NCBI GenBank assembly: GCA_902629935.1
Contig: CACOSU010000009.1
Span: 1 to 40,286, forward strand
Reading direction: 5' to 3'
DNA: 40,286 nt
Source of the DNA: an uncultured Pelagibacteraceae bacterium
Lineage (GTDB): Bacteria > Pseudomonadota > Alphaproteobacteria > Pelagibacterales > Pelagibacteraceae
Part shown: positions 7,111-15,649 of the stretch, in pieces
Position numbering within the stretch: the stretch's first letter is position 1
Layout of the letters: each line of letters opens with the position of its first letter
Position numbers and translations under genes: made by a program
The notes under the pieces: generated by a model
What the model saw: the letters and a program-made list of their open reading frames with translations, nothing else
Databases searched by the model: none
What the model was told of the DNA's origin: nothing

Positions 7111-8262
7111 TTATAGAGTTACTAAGTCTAATTTTTGTTTACCTAATCTCTCGTTTCCATTTTCGGTCACAAGATATGTTTCGCCTAAATTCATTGCAAC
7201 CTTATTTTCAGAGTCCATTAAAATCATGTGCATAAAGAAAACATTACCTGGTGTAATTATATAAGGATTACCAGTATATAACATAGGCCAATCCATCCAA
7301 TTTGGAGAAAATGTTGTACCTAACGAGTATCCGCAAGCATTCATTCTAGATTTATTATATCCATTATCATCAAAAGTTTTTGCGTGAACATCAAAAACCT
7401 CACCAACTTTATTTCCAGGTATTAATTTTTTTTCACATTTATTTAATGCTTCAAGACAAGCTTCATGCATTTTAAGATGATTAGTATCGGGATTTCCAAT
7501 AATAATAGTTCTAAACATAGCAGAGTGATAATGTTTATATGTACCAGCCCACTCAATACTTAGTTGGTCTCTCTTTGATAAAATTCTTTTCTCTGACTGG
7601 TATCTACACAATAAAGCATTGCGTCCTGATCCAATAATATATTCATTAGCCGGGTAATCACCACCACCTTCTAAAACTACTTTTTGCATTTCTGCTAAAA
7701 TCTTAGCTTCGCTAGCTCCAGCTTTAGCATGTTTCCAAGCTTGATCTAAGGCTAAGTCAGCTAACTCTGCAGCTTTTCTTACATAAACAATTTCTTCTTC
7801 TGACTTAATGACTCTTAGTTTTGTTATAAGTTCAGACTGATCTTCTATATTGCAATAATTCTCAAGAGATTGATTTAATCTTAATGCATTTCTACCTGTT
7901 AAACCATATGCTTCATATTCAATACCAACTTTTTTTCCTTTTAAAGATAATTCATCTAAAATATATTTAAGATCATTGGCTGGGTTTGAGCCATCTTTAT
8001 CAACCCAAATTCTAATGTCTTCAATATTGGATGTATTTTGTGCTTGTCTTAAATCTGGAGCTCTAGTTAATAGAATTATATTACCTTTTATGTCAAGAAC
8101 CAGTGTTTGAAAAAATACATAACCAAAAGTATCATAACCAGTTAACCAATACATAGACTCTTGTCTAAACATTAGTATGGCATCAAGATTTTGTTCTTTC
8201 ATTGACTTAAGAACTTTAGTTTTTCTTTGTAAAAATTCTTTATTTGAAAAATGAAGAGCCAT
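7111..8262 (-). CDS. M24-fold hydrolase, creatinase/ectoine hydrolase (DoeA)-like, metal ligands missing
   Basis: A 383-residue 'pita-bread' fold protein with a creatinase N-terminal domain (about 10-150, including MYWLTGYDTFGYVFFQ) and a C-terminal M24 domain (about 155-380). In metallopeptidases of this fold five residues (D, D, H, E, E) bind two metals. Here the expected positions read SIEWAG (Glu237 for the first Asp), HSAMFRT (no Asp near 248), and GYSLG instead of GHGIG around 311-315. This agrees with creatinase and ectoine hydrolase DoeA, which cleave C-N bonds without metals. Segments FSPNWMDWPM and TPGNVFFMHMIL resemble DoeA. It ends near the LysE gene, converging on it, and is 3 bases downstream of a DUF6165 gene. 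Ectoine or another osmolyte-like amide is a candidate substrate. Confidence 0.8.
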   Translation of the reverse strand: MALHFSNKEFLQRKTKVLKSMKEQNLDAILMFRQESMYWLTGYDTFGYVFFQTLVLDIKGNIILLTRAPDLRQAQNTSNIEDIRIWVDKDGSNPANDLKYILDELSLKGKKVGIEYEAYGLTGRNALRLNQSLENYCNIEDQSELITKLRVIKSEEEIVYVRKAAELADLALDQAWKHAKAGASEAKILAEMQKVVLEGGGDYPANEYIIGSGRNALLCRYQSEKRILSKRDQLSIEWAGTYKHYHSAMFRTIIIGNPDTNHLKMHEACLEALNKCEKKLIPGNKVGEVFDVHAKTFDDNGYNKSRMNACGYSLGTTFSPNWMDWPMLYTGNPYIITPGNVFFMHMILMDSENKVAMNLGETYLVTENGNERLGKQKLDLVTL

Positions 8263-8265
8263 TAC

Positions 8266-8655
8266 TTAATAACTAGTGTATTCTTTGATTTCTTTTATTT
8301 TTGATCCAGTGTAATTATTTATTTCTAATTTAATTTTAGCCCGATCATCATTTAGGAAATGAACATCTCTTGATAATTTAATAAATTTTTCGTTGAAATC
8401 CTTATCTTTTTCGCACTGTCTTTTGTCATCTTCAATAACCCATAGTTTAGAATTAATTTCTTTTAAAGATTGAAATAAATTATTCAACTTATCATCTGAT
8501 TTGACATTTTTTTTATATTGTTCTTTTAAAACAGAATGTTCTTTAGATATAAATTTTAACTTTTCAGTATCTTTAATTTTTTCTTGTTTAATTTCTAATA
8601 TAGAAATTTTATCTAATAATTCTCCAATTGATACTTCAACAATAATTTTATTCAT
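8266..8655 (-). CDS. DUF6165 family protein
   Basis: A 129-residue, Lys/Glu-rich, mostly helical protein. The start MNKIIVEVSIGELLDKISILEIKQEKI and the later segment INSKLWVIED fit the DUF6165 family, whose members often sit beside lipopolysaccharide glycosyltransferases. It is divergent from a GT9 glycosyltransferase gene (32 bases apart) and shares a strand with the M24 hydrolase. No catalytic motif is visible and its function is unknown; a helper role in surface glycan assembly is only a context guess. Confidence 0.7.
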   Translation of the reverse strand: MNKIIVEVSIGELLDKISILEIKQEKIKDTEKLKFISKEHSVLKEQYKKNVKSDDKLNNLFQSLKEINSKLWVIEDDKRQCEKDKDFNEKFIKLSRDVHFLNDDRAKIKLEINNYTGSKIKEIKEYTSY

Positions 8656-8687
8656 AAAATTTTATACTATGCTAAGTTGTTAGAAAT

Positions 8688-9629
8688 ATGTCTAATATTT
8701 TAATTATCAAACATGGTTCTTTGGGTGATATAGCTCAAGCTTGTGGTGCAATTCAAGATATTTCTGAGAATCATAAAGATGACGAAATTCATTTACTTAC
8801 AACGAAACCATATTTTGATTTATTTAAAAAAAACCCACATATCTCTGATGTTATTTTAGATAAGAGATTGTCAAGACTAAACTTGATTTATTTATATTCA
8901 TTAATGAAAAACATAAAAAAATATAATTTTTCTAAAGTTTATGATCTACAGAACTCAAGCAGAACAGCATTTTATAAAAAAATTTTATTCCCTAAAGCAT
9001 CGAAAGACACATGGTCATCTACAGAAACAACACTTCCTCAGGAAACAACAAAAGAAGATTTTGACAATGATTCTGTTTTATCTAGATTTGAGTATCAATT
9101 AAAAAGCTCAGGTATAAATACAAGCCATACGTTGAGCCCTGATTTTTCTTGGAGTGTTTCAGATATATCCCAAATAAAAAATTATTATAAATTAGATAAA
9201 TATATTCTCCTTTTTCCTTTTTGTTCACCTCATTTAACATCAAAGAAATGGCCTTATTATAATGAATTAATTTCTATAATTAATGAAAAATCAGACAATA
9301 AATTTAAAGTAGTTATAGCACCTGGACCTGGTGAAATTAAAGAGGCATCAAATATTAATGCACTCAGTATTTTAGATAATGGCAAAGCTCTTGATATTTC
9401 TCAGTTATCAGCATTAATTAAAGAAAGCACTTTTGTTATTGCAAATGATACTGGACCTGCACACATGACAGCTCACTTAGGATCAAAAGGATTAGCTTTA
9501 TTTGGATCTCATACAACTGCTTTTAAAGTAAGTATCGAAAGAGAAAATTTTAAAGCGATACAAGCTACTGAAATATCCAAAATTTCACCAGAAAAAGTTT
9601 TTGAAAAACTATCTAAAATTATTTTTTAA
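8688..9629 (+). CDS. Glycosyltransferase family 9 (heptosyltransferase-like)
   Basis: A 313-residue GT-B protein of the ADP-heptose:LPS heptosyltransferase family. Signatures are the N-terminal ILIIKHGSLGDIAQACGAI and the C-terminal donor-binding NDTGPAHMTAHLGSKGLALFG. A central LLFPFCSP plus KWPYYNEL matches the start of the second Rossmann domain. It probably adds a sugar to a lipid A core or capsule-like glycan at the inner membrane. It is divergent from DUF6165 and converges on an EamA transporter with a 4-base overlap. The donor sugar is not predictable. Confidence 0.85.
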   Translation: MSNILIIKHGSLGDIAQACGAIQDISENHKDDEIHLLTTKPYFDLFKKNPHISDVILDKRLSRLNLIYLYSLMKNIKKYNFSKVYDLQNSSRTAFYKKILFPKASKDTWSSTETTLPQETTKEDFDNDSVLSRFEYQLKSSGINTSHTLSPDFSWSVSDISQIKNYYKLDKYILLFPFCSPHLTSKKWPYYNELISIINEKSDNKFKVVIAPGPGEIKEASNINALSILDNGKALDISQLSALIKESTFVIANDTGPAHMTAHLGSKGLALFGSHTTAFKVSIERENFKAIQATEISKISPEKVFEKLSKIIF

Positions 9630-10516
9630 TTTTTAATATCTATACTTTTTCTAATTATTTCTTTTTTTAATTTCATTTCTCTATATGAAATAATTAATAT
9701 TCCTAAAAAAATTATACTTGCACCAATCCATGTAAATAAATCAGGTATTTCGTTAAAGATAAAAAATCCTATCAAAGATGCAAATACTAGACTTAAAAAG
9801 GAATATGGTTGTGTCACGCTAACATCTACCAATCTATAAGCGTGATTAATACAAAGATGTAACAATGTGCCAAATAAACCGCCAAAAAATAAATAAATCA
9901 AAGTCTGCAAACTCGGTGTTTGCCAATGCAATAATGCAATAATGAAACTAAAAATTGTCATATATGTGTATCCATAAGATAAAATTGTGATTGAACTATC
10001 ATCTTTAGCAATACTTTTTGTAATTATAATCACTACAGACCACATAAAAGAAGAGGCAAGTGCCATATAAACTCCAAGAGAGATTTCGATTATTCCTGGC
10101 CTTAAAATTATTAACATTCCAATAAATCCTAAAACTAGGGCAAAACTCCTGTATAGGTAAATTTTTTCTCCCAGAAACAAAACAGCTAATATTGTTACCA
10201 AAAAAGGTACAACAAAAGAAATTGCCGTAACTTTTTCAATTGGCATCATTACTAAGGCTGAGAAATATAACAGCATTGAAGGTAAGTTTAAAAAAGCTCT
10301 AAAAAAATGTTTTTTATGGTGAATTGTTTTAAAAACTGTGAATTTAGACTTTAATATATAGGGCAAAATAATTAGAAAACCAAAAAAAAATCTAAAAAAT
10401 CCTGCAACGTAAACATTAATTTCCTCTTGAGCTAATTTTAAAAATGTAAGCATCAATGTTCCAAATAATACTGAAGCTACAATTAAAAAAATTGCTATTT
10501 TGTTATTTGAAATCAA
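9626..10516 (-). CDS. EamA/DMT superfamily transporter
   Basis: A 296-residue membrane protein built of two EamA repeats, about ten hydrophobic segments. The first repeat has FFRFFFGFLIILPYIL and ends with SFVVPFLVTILAVLFLGEKI; the second has YSFLSLVFASLIGFFIFNEIPDLFTWIGASIIFLGILII. Both GEK/NE loop motifs are typical of DMT transporters. Its start overlaps the stop of the GT4 gene by 4 bases (ATGA), placing it third in a minus-strand operon after redoxin and GT4. Substrate unknown. Confidence 0.87.
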   Translation of the reverse strand: MISNNKIAIFLIVASVLFGTLMLTFLKLAQEEINVYVAGFFRFFFGFLIILPYILKSKFTVFKTIHHKKHFFRAFLNLPSMLLYFSALVMMPIEKVTAISFVVPFLVTILAVLFLGEKIYLYRSFALVLGFIGMLIILRPGIIEISLGVYMALASSFMWSVVIIITKSIAKDDSSITILSYGYTYMTIFSFIIALLHWQTPSLQTLIYLFFGGLFGTLLHLCINHAYRLVDVSVTQPYSFLSLVFASLIGFFIFNEIPDLFTWIGASIIFLGILIISYREMKLKKEIIRKSIDIKN

Positions 10517-11595
10517 TTTAATATCTTCTTGTATTCTTCAATTATCTTTGACCATTGAAATTTATTCACGAATTCTTTAGCATTTTTCCCAAGCTGTAAA
10601 TATTTTTTATTTTCTAACATTGAATTAATTGAAGAATAAACCTCATCAAGATTATTACCATCACAGATTAGACCAGTTTTTTCATGATCTATAGCATCAG
10701 ATGCACCACCATCTTTACCACCAATCGATGGAATACCGTATTGTGCAGCTTCAACATAAGCTATGCCAAAACCCTCGACTGATTTTTTATGGATTATTGA
10801 TGGCATTACAAAAATGTTTGATTTTGCAATAAGAGCATTTTTTAAATCATTACTTATATCTTTAAAAAACATGACTTGTGCTTCTAGATCTAGTTCTTTT
10901 ACAAGTTTCTTAATATTTTCTTCTTCCTCTCCATACCCAACACAAATGTAAACAATATCAGGATAAATTTGCTTTAAATTTCTCAAAGCCATTACTATTT
11001 TTTCGTGATTTTTACGCTTATCAAATCTTGAAACTGTGATTAGTCTTGGATTTTTAACTTTAAGTATGCTTTCAACTTTACCTAAAGTTTTTTTGTTTAA
11101 TTCTTCGGTAGGATCTACACCTGGATTTATTACAATAACTTTATTCTCATTTACTCCAAGTGCTATAGCAAGATTTTTTGTAAACTGAGAATTCGCTATA
11201 ACTTTTTCAACATTATTTAAAACACTAATCACTCTTTTATTCTGACTAGAGTCCTTAGGATAGTTGATTTCTTTACTATGTATTAAACAATATTTTTTCT
11301 TAGATGTTTTAACAAGTTCTAAACTTTTCCAATGATCAGCAATAATACCATCTACTTTATTTTCTTTGATATATTCATTAATTAATTGTGCTTTTCTATA
11401 TTTTCTAAGTAATTTAATTCCACCAACTCTTTCAATTGAAAAAGAGGCTTGTTCATCAAAATTTTTATGACCTTCTTTATAATCTGCAAAAACTTTTATC
11501 ATGAAGTTTTTAGATAGTTCTCTTGAAAGACCCCACATTAGACTTTGCATGCCACCAAGCTCAGGTGGGAACGATCTAGTTACAATCAGATACAT
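10513..11595 (-). CDS. Glycosyltransferase family 4 (GT-B)
   Basis: A 360-residue retaining glycosyltransferase. The N-terminal domain begins YLIVTRSFPPELGGMQSLMWGLSREL, a common GT4 opening. The C-terminal domain has NPGVDP, SRFDKRKNHEKIVMAL and the E-x7-E region SVEGFGIAYVEAAQYGIPSIGG, which binds the nucleotide sugar. It starts within one base of the redoxin stop and overlaps the EamA start by 4 bases. It is probably involved in surface polysaccharide or glycolipid synthesis, with donor and acceptor unknown. Confidence 0.87.
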   Translation of the reverse strand: MYLIVTRSFPPELGGMQSLMWGLSRELSKNFMIKVFADYKEGHKNFDEQASFSIERVGGIKLLRKYRKAQLINEYIKENKVDGIIADHWKSLELVKTSKKKYCLIHSKEINYPKDSSQNKRVISVLNNVEKVIANSQFTKNLAIALGVNENKVIVINPGVDPTEELNKKTLGKVESILKVKNPRLITVSRFDKRKNHEKIVMALRNLKQIYPDIVYICVGYGEEEENIKKLVKELDLEAQVMFFKDISNDLKNALIAKSNIFVMPSIIHKKSVEGFGIAYVEAAQYGIPSIGGKDGGASDAIDHEKTGLICDGNNLDEVYSSINSMLENKKYLQLGKNAKEFVNKFQWSKIIEEYKKILN

Positions 11596-12149
11596 TAATC
11601 ATACTTCCATTTAATACCACAGCCTGCACTAGGTATTTGATCTTCAGGACCTTTTCCAGTTTCAGCTATTTGCCTCATAGCTGTTAGCAAATCACTTTCA
11701 CCATCTTTAACTGGAATAAACTTTTTAAGCTCTCTTAGTCGTCCTCTGTATTGAAGTTCTAAATTTTTATTGTAGCCAAAGAAATCTGGAGTACATACAG
11801 CGTCATAAGCTTTAGCAATTTCTTGAGTTTCATCATGTAAATATGGAAAATTGAAATGATTTTCATTTGAAAATTTAATCATATTATCAAAAGAGTCGTC
11901 GGGATAATTAACAAAGTCATTTGAGCAGATAGCAACAGTATTAATACCAATTTTTTTCAATTCATAACAATCTTCAACTAATTCTTTTGTAATTGCTTTA
12001 ACATAAGGACAATGATTGCAAATAAACATTATCAAAGTTCCATTTTCACCTTTGATATCATTTAAGGATAGAATTTTATTGTCAGTTGATTTTAATTCAA
12101 ATGGGATAGCTTTTTGACCAAAATCACATATTGGAGTTTGTATAGGCAT
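11595..12149 (-). CDS. Thioredoxin-like (AhpC/TSA/redoxin) family protein
   Basis: A 184-residue thioredoxin-fold protein. The segment LIMFICNHCPYVKAI carries a CxxC pair (Cys44, Cys47) followed by a Pro, and the cis-Pro region is in AVCTPDFFGYN. It has no signal peptide, so it is probably cytoplasmic. This family (often annotated 'thioredoxin family protein') has no settled role; it may act in thiol-disulfide or peroxide metabolism. It is first of a minus-strand operon with GT4 and EamA genes. Its start lies only 19 bases from the start of the divergent gamma carbonic anhydrase gene. Confidence 0.85.
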   Translation of the reverse strand: MPIQTPICDFGQKAIPFELKSTDNKILSLNDIKGENGTLIMFICNHCPYVKAITKELVEDCYELKKIGINTVAICSNDFVNYPDDSFDNMIKFSNENHFNFPYLHDETQEIAKAYDAVCTPDFFGYNKNLELQYRGRLRELKKFIPVKDGESDLLTAMRQIAETGKGPEDQIPSAGCGIKWKYD

Positions 12150-12168
12150 AATGTAAAATATATAGATT

Positions 12169-12681
12169 ATGTTTTATGATTTAAAAGATAAAAAACCAAA
12201 AAACTCTGGCGAAAATTGGGTAGCTCCTAATGCAACTATAATTGGAGATGTGACATTAGAAAAAAATACAAGTATATGGTTTAATGCAGTTCTAAGAGGA
12301 GATATTGAAAATATTTATATTGGCGAAGGATCTAATGTTCAAGATGGAAGTATTTTACATACAGATCCAGGCTGTCCTTTAAAAGTAGGAAAAAATGTTA
12401 CTATTGGTCATTTAGTCATGCTTCATGGGTGTACAATAGGAGATAACAGTTTAATTGGAATTGGAGCTGTCATTTTAAATAAAGCCAATATTGGAAAAAA
12501 TTGTATTATCGGAGCTAAGGCTTTAATTACTGAAAATAAAGTCATACCTGATAACTCTTTAGTTGTTGGATCTCCAGGTAAAGTTATTAGAGAAGTTACA
12601 GATGAGGAAAAAAAGGCAGTGTTAGAAAACACAAAACATTATCAAGATAATTGGAAAAAATATTCAAAATCAATTTTTTAG
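12169..12681 (+). CDS. Gamma-class carbonic anhydrase-like hexapeptide-repeat protein
   Basis: A 170-residue left-handed beta-helix protein of the YrdA/CaiE/gamma-CA family, the normal length. Hexapeptide repeats run from about 20 to 145 (for example WFNAVLRGDIENIYIGEGSNV). Zn-ligand histidines are His64 (ILHTDPG), His81 (IGHLVM) and His86 (MLHGC), with the 5-residue spacing of the last two as in the Methanosarcina enzyme. Whether it hydrates CO2 is unproven for this subgroup. The divergent start spacing of 19 bases from the redoxin gene leaves almost no room for separate promoters. Confidence 0.9.
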   Translation: MFYDLKDKKPKNSGENWVAPNATIIGDVTLEKNTSIWFNAVLRGDIENIYIGEGSNVQDGSILHTDPGCPLKVGKNVTIGHLVMLHGCTIGDNSLIGIGAVILNKANIGKNCIIGAKALITENKVIPDNSLVVGSPGKVIREVTDEEKKAVLENTKHYQDNWKKYSKSIF

Positions 12682-12700
12682 ATATATTTAATTTAAATTA

Positions 12701-13603
12701 ATGACTAGACACCCCCATCATTTTAAAATTGCTTTTGCTTTGGCTATTTCAGCTGGGTCTTGGGGAATTTATTGGTTACCACAAAGAATACTTGTTGAAG
12801 GCGGTCTTACAGGTGGCTGGGGGACAATTGCTCAAATGATAATTGGACTTTTAATATTATTACCAATAGCTATTTGGAGATTGATTAAAAAAAAAGAAAC
12901 TGGTTTAGAGTTACCAGTCACCGGTTTACTAGTTGGTGGTGGTTTTATTTGTTATGCTTTAAGTTTTCTTTTAACTGATGTTGTTAGAGCTTTAATATTG
13001 TTTTACATGACGCCAATTTGGACAACAATATTTGAAATATTATTTCTAAAAAAAAGACCTGGTCTAGAAAGAGTACTTACTTTGGGATTAGCTCTTGGTG
13101 GTTTATGGATAGTTTTTAGCAAACAAACTATTATACCTCTTCCAGAAAATGCTGGAGATTGGTTGGCATTAGCAGGTGGTGCAATTTTTGCTGGTGGAAT
13201 GATAAGACTGGAAGTTGTTAAAACTGATGGTGTATTTCCAATTATATTTTCTTTTTTTTTCTACGGAGCTTTATTTAATATAGTTGCTGGATTTTTTTTA
13301 GTTGATTATCTAGGAGAAATGCCTGCTATTGAATCTTTCATTTCAATGTCTTCTTTTTTATTTGTAATATCTGTTTTTTATTTTATTCCTACAGCAATAG
13401 TAATACTCTGGGCTCCGAGTAAATTAGGCGCGGGTTTATGTTCAATTCTTTTTCTTGCAGAAATTGTTGTTGGAGTAATAAGTTCAGGCATGCTTACAAA
13501 CGAACCATTTGGCTGGAGAGAGATAGCGGGTAGCTCGTTAATAGTTTTAGGGGGAATTTTAGCAGTAGTACTTGCTCCTAAAGAAGAAAAATTGTTAAAT
13601 TAA
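12701..13603 (+). CDS. EamA/DMT superfamily transporter
   Basis: A 300-residue membrane protein with about ten hydrophobic segments in two repeats. The opening FKIAFALAISAGSWGIYWLPQRIL, VVRALILFYMTPIWTTIFEILFLKKRP and the late ILFLAEIVVGVISSGMLTNEPFGWREIAGSSLIVLGGIL are EamA-type. It follows the carbonic anhydrase gene by 19 bases on the same strand and is probably cotranscribed. It is only distantly similar to the other EamA gene at 9626-10516, so it is not a recent duplicate. Substrate unknown. Confidence 0.87.
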   Translation: MTRHPHHFKIAFALAISAGSWGIYWLPQRILVEGGLTGGWGTIAQMIIGLLILLPIAIWRLIKKKETGLELPVTGLLVGGGFICYALSFLLTDVVRALILFYMTPIWTTIFEILFLKKRPGLERVLTLGLALGGLWIVFSKQTIIPLPENAGDWLALAGGAIFAGGMIRLEVVKTDGVFPIIFSFFFYGALFNIVAGFFLVDYLGEMPAIESFISMSSFLFVISVFYFIPTAIVILWAPSKLGAGLCSILFLAEIVVGVISSGMLTNEPFGWREIAGSSLIVLGGILAVVLAPKEEKLLN

Positions 13604-13659
13604 ATTTTTAAGAAATATTTATAAGTTTTTAACTCAACTTTTTTTTATAGGAGAAAATA

Positions 13660-13950
13660 ATGCCAGCAGGATATGTAATAGCTCAATTAAAAATCACAAA
13701 CCCTGAAAATTATAAAGAATATGTGGAAAAAGTTACTCCACTTGTGGAAAAATTTGGTGGAGAATTTTTAGTTAGAGCTGGTGAATTTCAAATTTTTGAT
13801 GGAGAAACAAAATTTCCTCGAATTATTGTTCTTAAATTCCCATCCTATGAAAAAGCATTAGAATGGTACAATTCTGAAGAGTACAAACCAATAAAGCAAA
13901 TAAGATTAGATAATTCTGAGGGCTCAAATATAATTATAAAAGGTGTTTGA
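13660..13950 (+). CDS. DUF1330 family protein
   Basis: A 96-residue dimeric alpha/beta-barrel (ferredoxin-like) protein. The start AGYVIAQLKITNPENYKEYVEKV, central GGEFLVRAGEFQIFDG, and FPSYEKALEWYNSEEYKPI are the DUF1330 signature. It has a strong Shine-Dalgarno (AGGAG at 13649-13653), and the 14 bases up to its ATG are identical to those before the ABC binding protein at 3407. Function unknown; these small proteins resemble monooxygenase-like or stress dimeric barrels. It stands alone between an EamA gene and a convergent minus-strand operon. Confidence 0.85.
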   Translation: MPAGYVIAQLKITNPENYKEYVEKVTPLVEKFGGEFLVRAGEFQIFDGETKFPRIIVLKFPSYEKALEWYNSEEYKPIKQIRLDNSEGSNIIIKGV

Positions 13951-13966
13951 AAGAATAATTTATTTA

Positions 13967-14167
13967 CTAAAATAATAGATCGTTAATTGAATAAACAATC
14001 AATCCAATTATTAATATAAATAAAATTAAAAAAGATAATTGTCCACTTAACTTTGATTTAATTTTGGTTTTACCTTCTTTAATTTTTTTAAAATGAATAC
14101 TCCCAAATCTCATTACAGCTAATCCTAGAATAATTAAAAATGCTGTGAATATGTATCCAGTAACCAT
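13967..14167 (-). CDS. Small two-transmembrane protein, unknown function
   Basis: A 66-residue protein with hydrophobic segments at about 4-20 (GYIFTAFLIILGLAVM) and 45-65 (LSFLILFILIIGLIVYSI), separated by a basic loop with IKEGKTKIKSK. The ATG directly abuts the stop of the upstream PNPOx-like gene (14168), which supports translation as the last gene of that operon. I do not recognise the family. Gene status rests on length, codon style and tight placement. Confidence 0.6.
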   Translation of the reverse strand: MVTGYIFTAFLIILGLAVMRFGSIHFKKIKEGKTKIKSKLSGQLSFLILFILIIGLIVYSINDLLF

Positions 14168-14767
14168 TTATGGCACTAGCCAATTATCTTTATTATTTTC
14201 CAAATCAAACCTTGCTCTACGGTGACCTTTAGCTGCTAAATAAAGCCACTCGATAGATTTAATTTTGCACTGAATTACAGTAAAATTTTTGTAACCTTCT
14301 TCACTTTGTTCTTTAGTGTAATCGAAATTATCAAGCTCTGGTTTTAATCCAGAGGTTGGAATATCAGATTCCGTTCCAGGTCCATTATCAACTAAATAGC
14401 ATTTTCTAGATATGTGCTGAGTTTTAGACCAAGATTCTTTGGTTATTTCATTTTCATGGTTAATAACACATTCCACTTTTAATCTTACCTGTATTTTTTC
14501 ATCTTTATCATAAAATAACATGGCAGCATTTTTATTAGCTTTTAATTTTTCAATTTTATCTGATCTTATATCGCTGTGAAATTGTATAAGATTATTTGTT
14601 TGATCTGATTTTCTCAAAACAACTATTCTTCCATCAATATCATTTTGATCTCCACAGACAAATACTGGAATTCTGAATGGTGAACTTCGGTCCTTAACAG
14701 CATTATCTAGTAATGACCAAATTTTTTTTTTAATTTCTGAGAAATCCTCATAGTATGAGGGTTGCAT
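14168..14767 (-). CDS. Pyridoxamine 5'-phosphate oxidase (PNPOx)-like flavin-binding protein
   Basis: A 199-residue split-barrel FMN-binding protein of the PNPOx-like superfamily (Alr4036-type). Visible marks are GRIVVLRKSDQTNNLIQFHSDIRSDKIEKLKANKNAAMLFYD in the N-terminal half and the C-terminal SIEWLYLAAKGHRRARF, which matches the substrate/FMN-binding end of these proteins. Whether it oxidises pyridoxamine phosphate or another compound is unknown. It starts one base downstream of the HIBADH-like gene and abuts the small membrane protein gene, so the three form an operon. Confidence 0.8.
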   Translation of the reverse strand: MQPSYYEDFSEIKKKIWSLLDNAVKDRSSPFRIPVFVCGDQNDIDGRIVVLRKSDQTNNLIQFHSDIRSDKIEKLKANKNAAMLFYDKDEKIQVRLKVECVINHENEITKESWSKTQHISRKCYLVDNGPGTESDIPTSGLKPELDNFDYTKEQSEEGYKNFTVIQCKIKSIEWLYLAAKGHRRARFDLENNKDNWLVP

Positions 14768-14768
14768 A

Positions 14769-15638
14769 TTACTTCCTAAATCTTTTAATTAAACTTGAAG
14801 TATCCCATCTATTACCTTTCATCTCCTGAATTTCTCCGTAATATTTATCCACTATTTCAGTGATAGGTAATAATGATCCATTATTTTTAGCCTCATCCAT
14901 AGCAATTTTTAAATCTTTTCTCATCCAATCTACTGCAAAACCAAAATCAAATTTATCTTCAATCATTGTTTTGTATCTATTTTCCATTTGCCATGACTGA
15001 GCTGCTCCTTTTGAAATAACTTCGATTACGTCTTCCATATTTAATCCAGCTTTCATACCGAAATTTATTCCCTCTGATAAACCCTGAACCAATCCAGCAA
15101 TACATATTTGATTAACCATTTTAGCCAGCTGACCACTACCTGCTGATCCTAATAACTTCATTTTTTTGCTATAACAATCAATTTTATCTTTTGCTTTATC
15201 AAAATCTTCTTGATCTCCGCCAATCATTACTGTTAAAGCACCATTTTCTGCACCCGCTTGACCGCCGGATACTGGAGCATCTAAAGATCCGAATTCATTT
15301 TTTTTTGCATGTTCATAAATTTCTCTAGCAATCGTTGCTGAGGCAGTAGTATTATCAATATAAATTGCACCTTTATTTATTGTTTTAAAAGCACCGTTGT
15401 CACCAAAGGTAACCTCTCTTAAATCATTATCATTACCAACACATGTAAAAACATACTCAGCATCCTTTGCTGCCTCTGCAGGTGTTTCAGCTAGTTTACC
15501 ATTGTATTCTGATATCCATTTTTCTGCTTTTGATTTTGTTCTATTAAAAACAGTTACATTATGGCCACCTTTTGATATATAACCAGCCATTGGATAGCCC
15601 ATAACACCAAGACCTATGAAAGCAACATTACAAGTCAT
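14769..15638 (-). CDS. NAD(P)-dependent beta-hydroxyacid dehydrogenase (3-hydroxyisobutyrate dehydrogenase family)
   Basis: A 289-residue enzyme with a Rossmann start VAFIGLGVMGYPMAGYISKGG (GxGxxG at about 8-13), NRT after the second strand, the substrate-binding DAPVSGGQAGAENGALTVMIGG, and the catalytic-Lys segment GSGQLAKMVNQI. These are hallmarks of the MmsB/GarR/TSR family, which oxidises 3-hydroxyisobutyrate or reduces tartronate semialdehyde and similar compounds. Exact substrate cannot be told. First gene of a minus-strand operon; its start is only 11 bases from the divergent MFS gene. Confidence 0.88.
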   Translation of the reverse strand: MTCNVAFIGLGVMGYPMAGYISKGGHNVTVFNRTKSKAEKWISEYNGKLAETPAEAAKDAEYVFTCVGNDNDLREVTFGDNGAFKTINKGAIYIDNTTASATIAREIYEHAKKNEFGSLDAPVSGGQAGAENGALTVMIGGDQEDFDKAKDKIDCYSKKMKLLGSAGSGQLAKMVNQICIAGLVQGLSEGINFGMKAGLNMEDVIEVISKGAAQSWQMENRYKTMIEDKFDFGFAVDWMRKDLKIAMDEAKNNGSLLPITEIVDKYYGEIQEMKGNRWDTSSLIKRFRK

Positions 15639-15649
15639 AATTTTTTTCT

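Noticed and set aside
7076..7264. Plus-strand open frame of 62 codons
   Set aside because: It lies almost wholly antisense to the 3' end of the M24-fold hydrolase, whose reading is strongly supported, and has no recognisable domain.
9626..13603. The two EamA transporters (9626-10516 and 12701-13603) as a recent duplication
   Set aside because: They are on opposite strands and their sequences differ throughout apart from family-level motifs.
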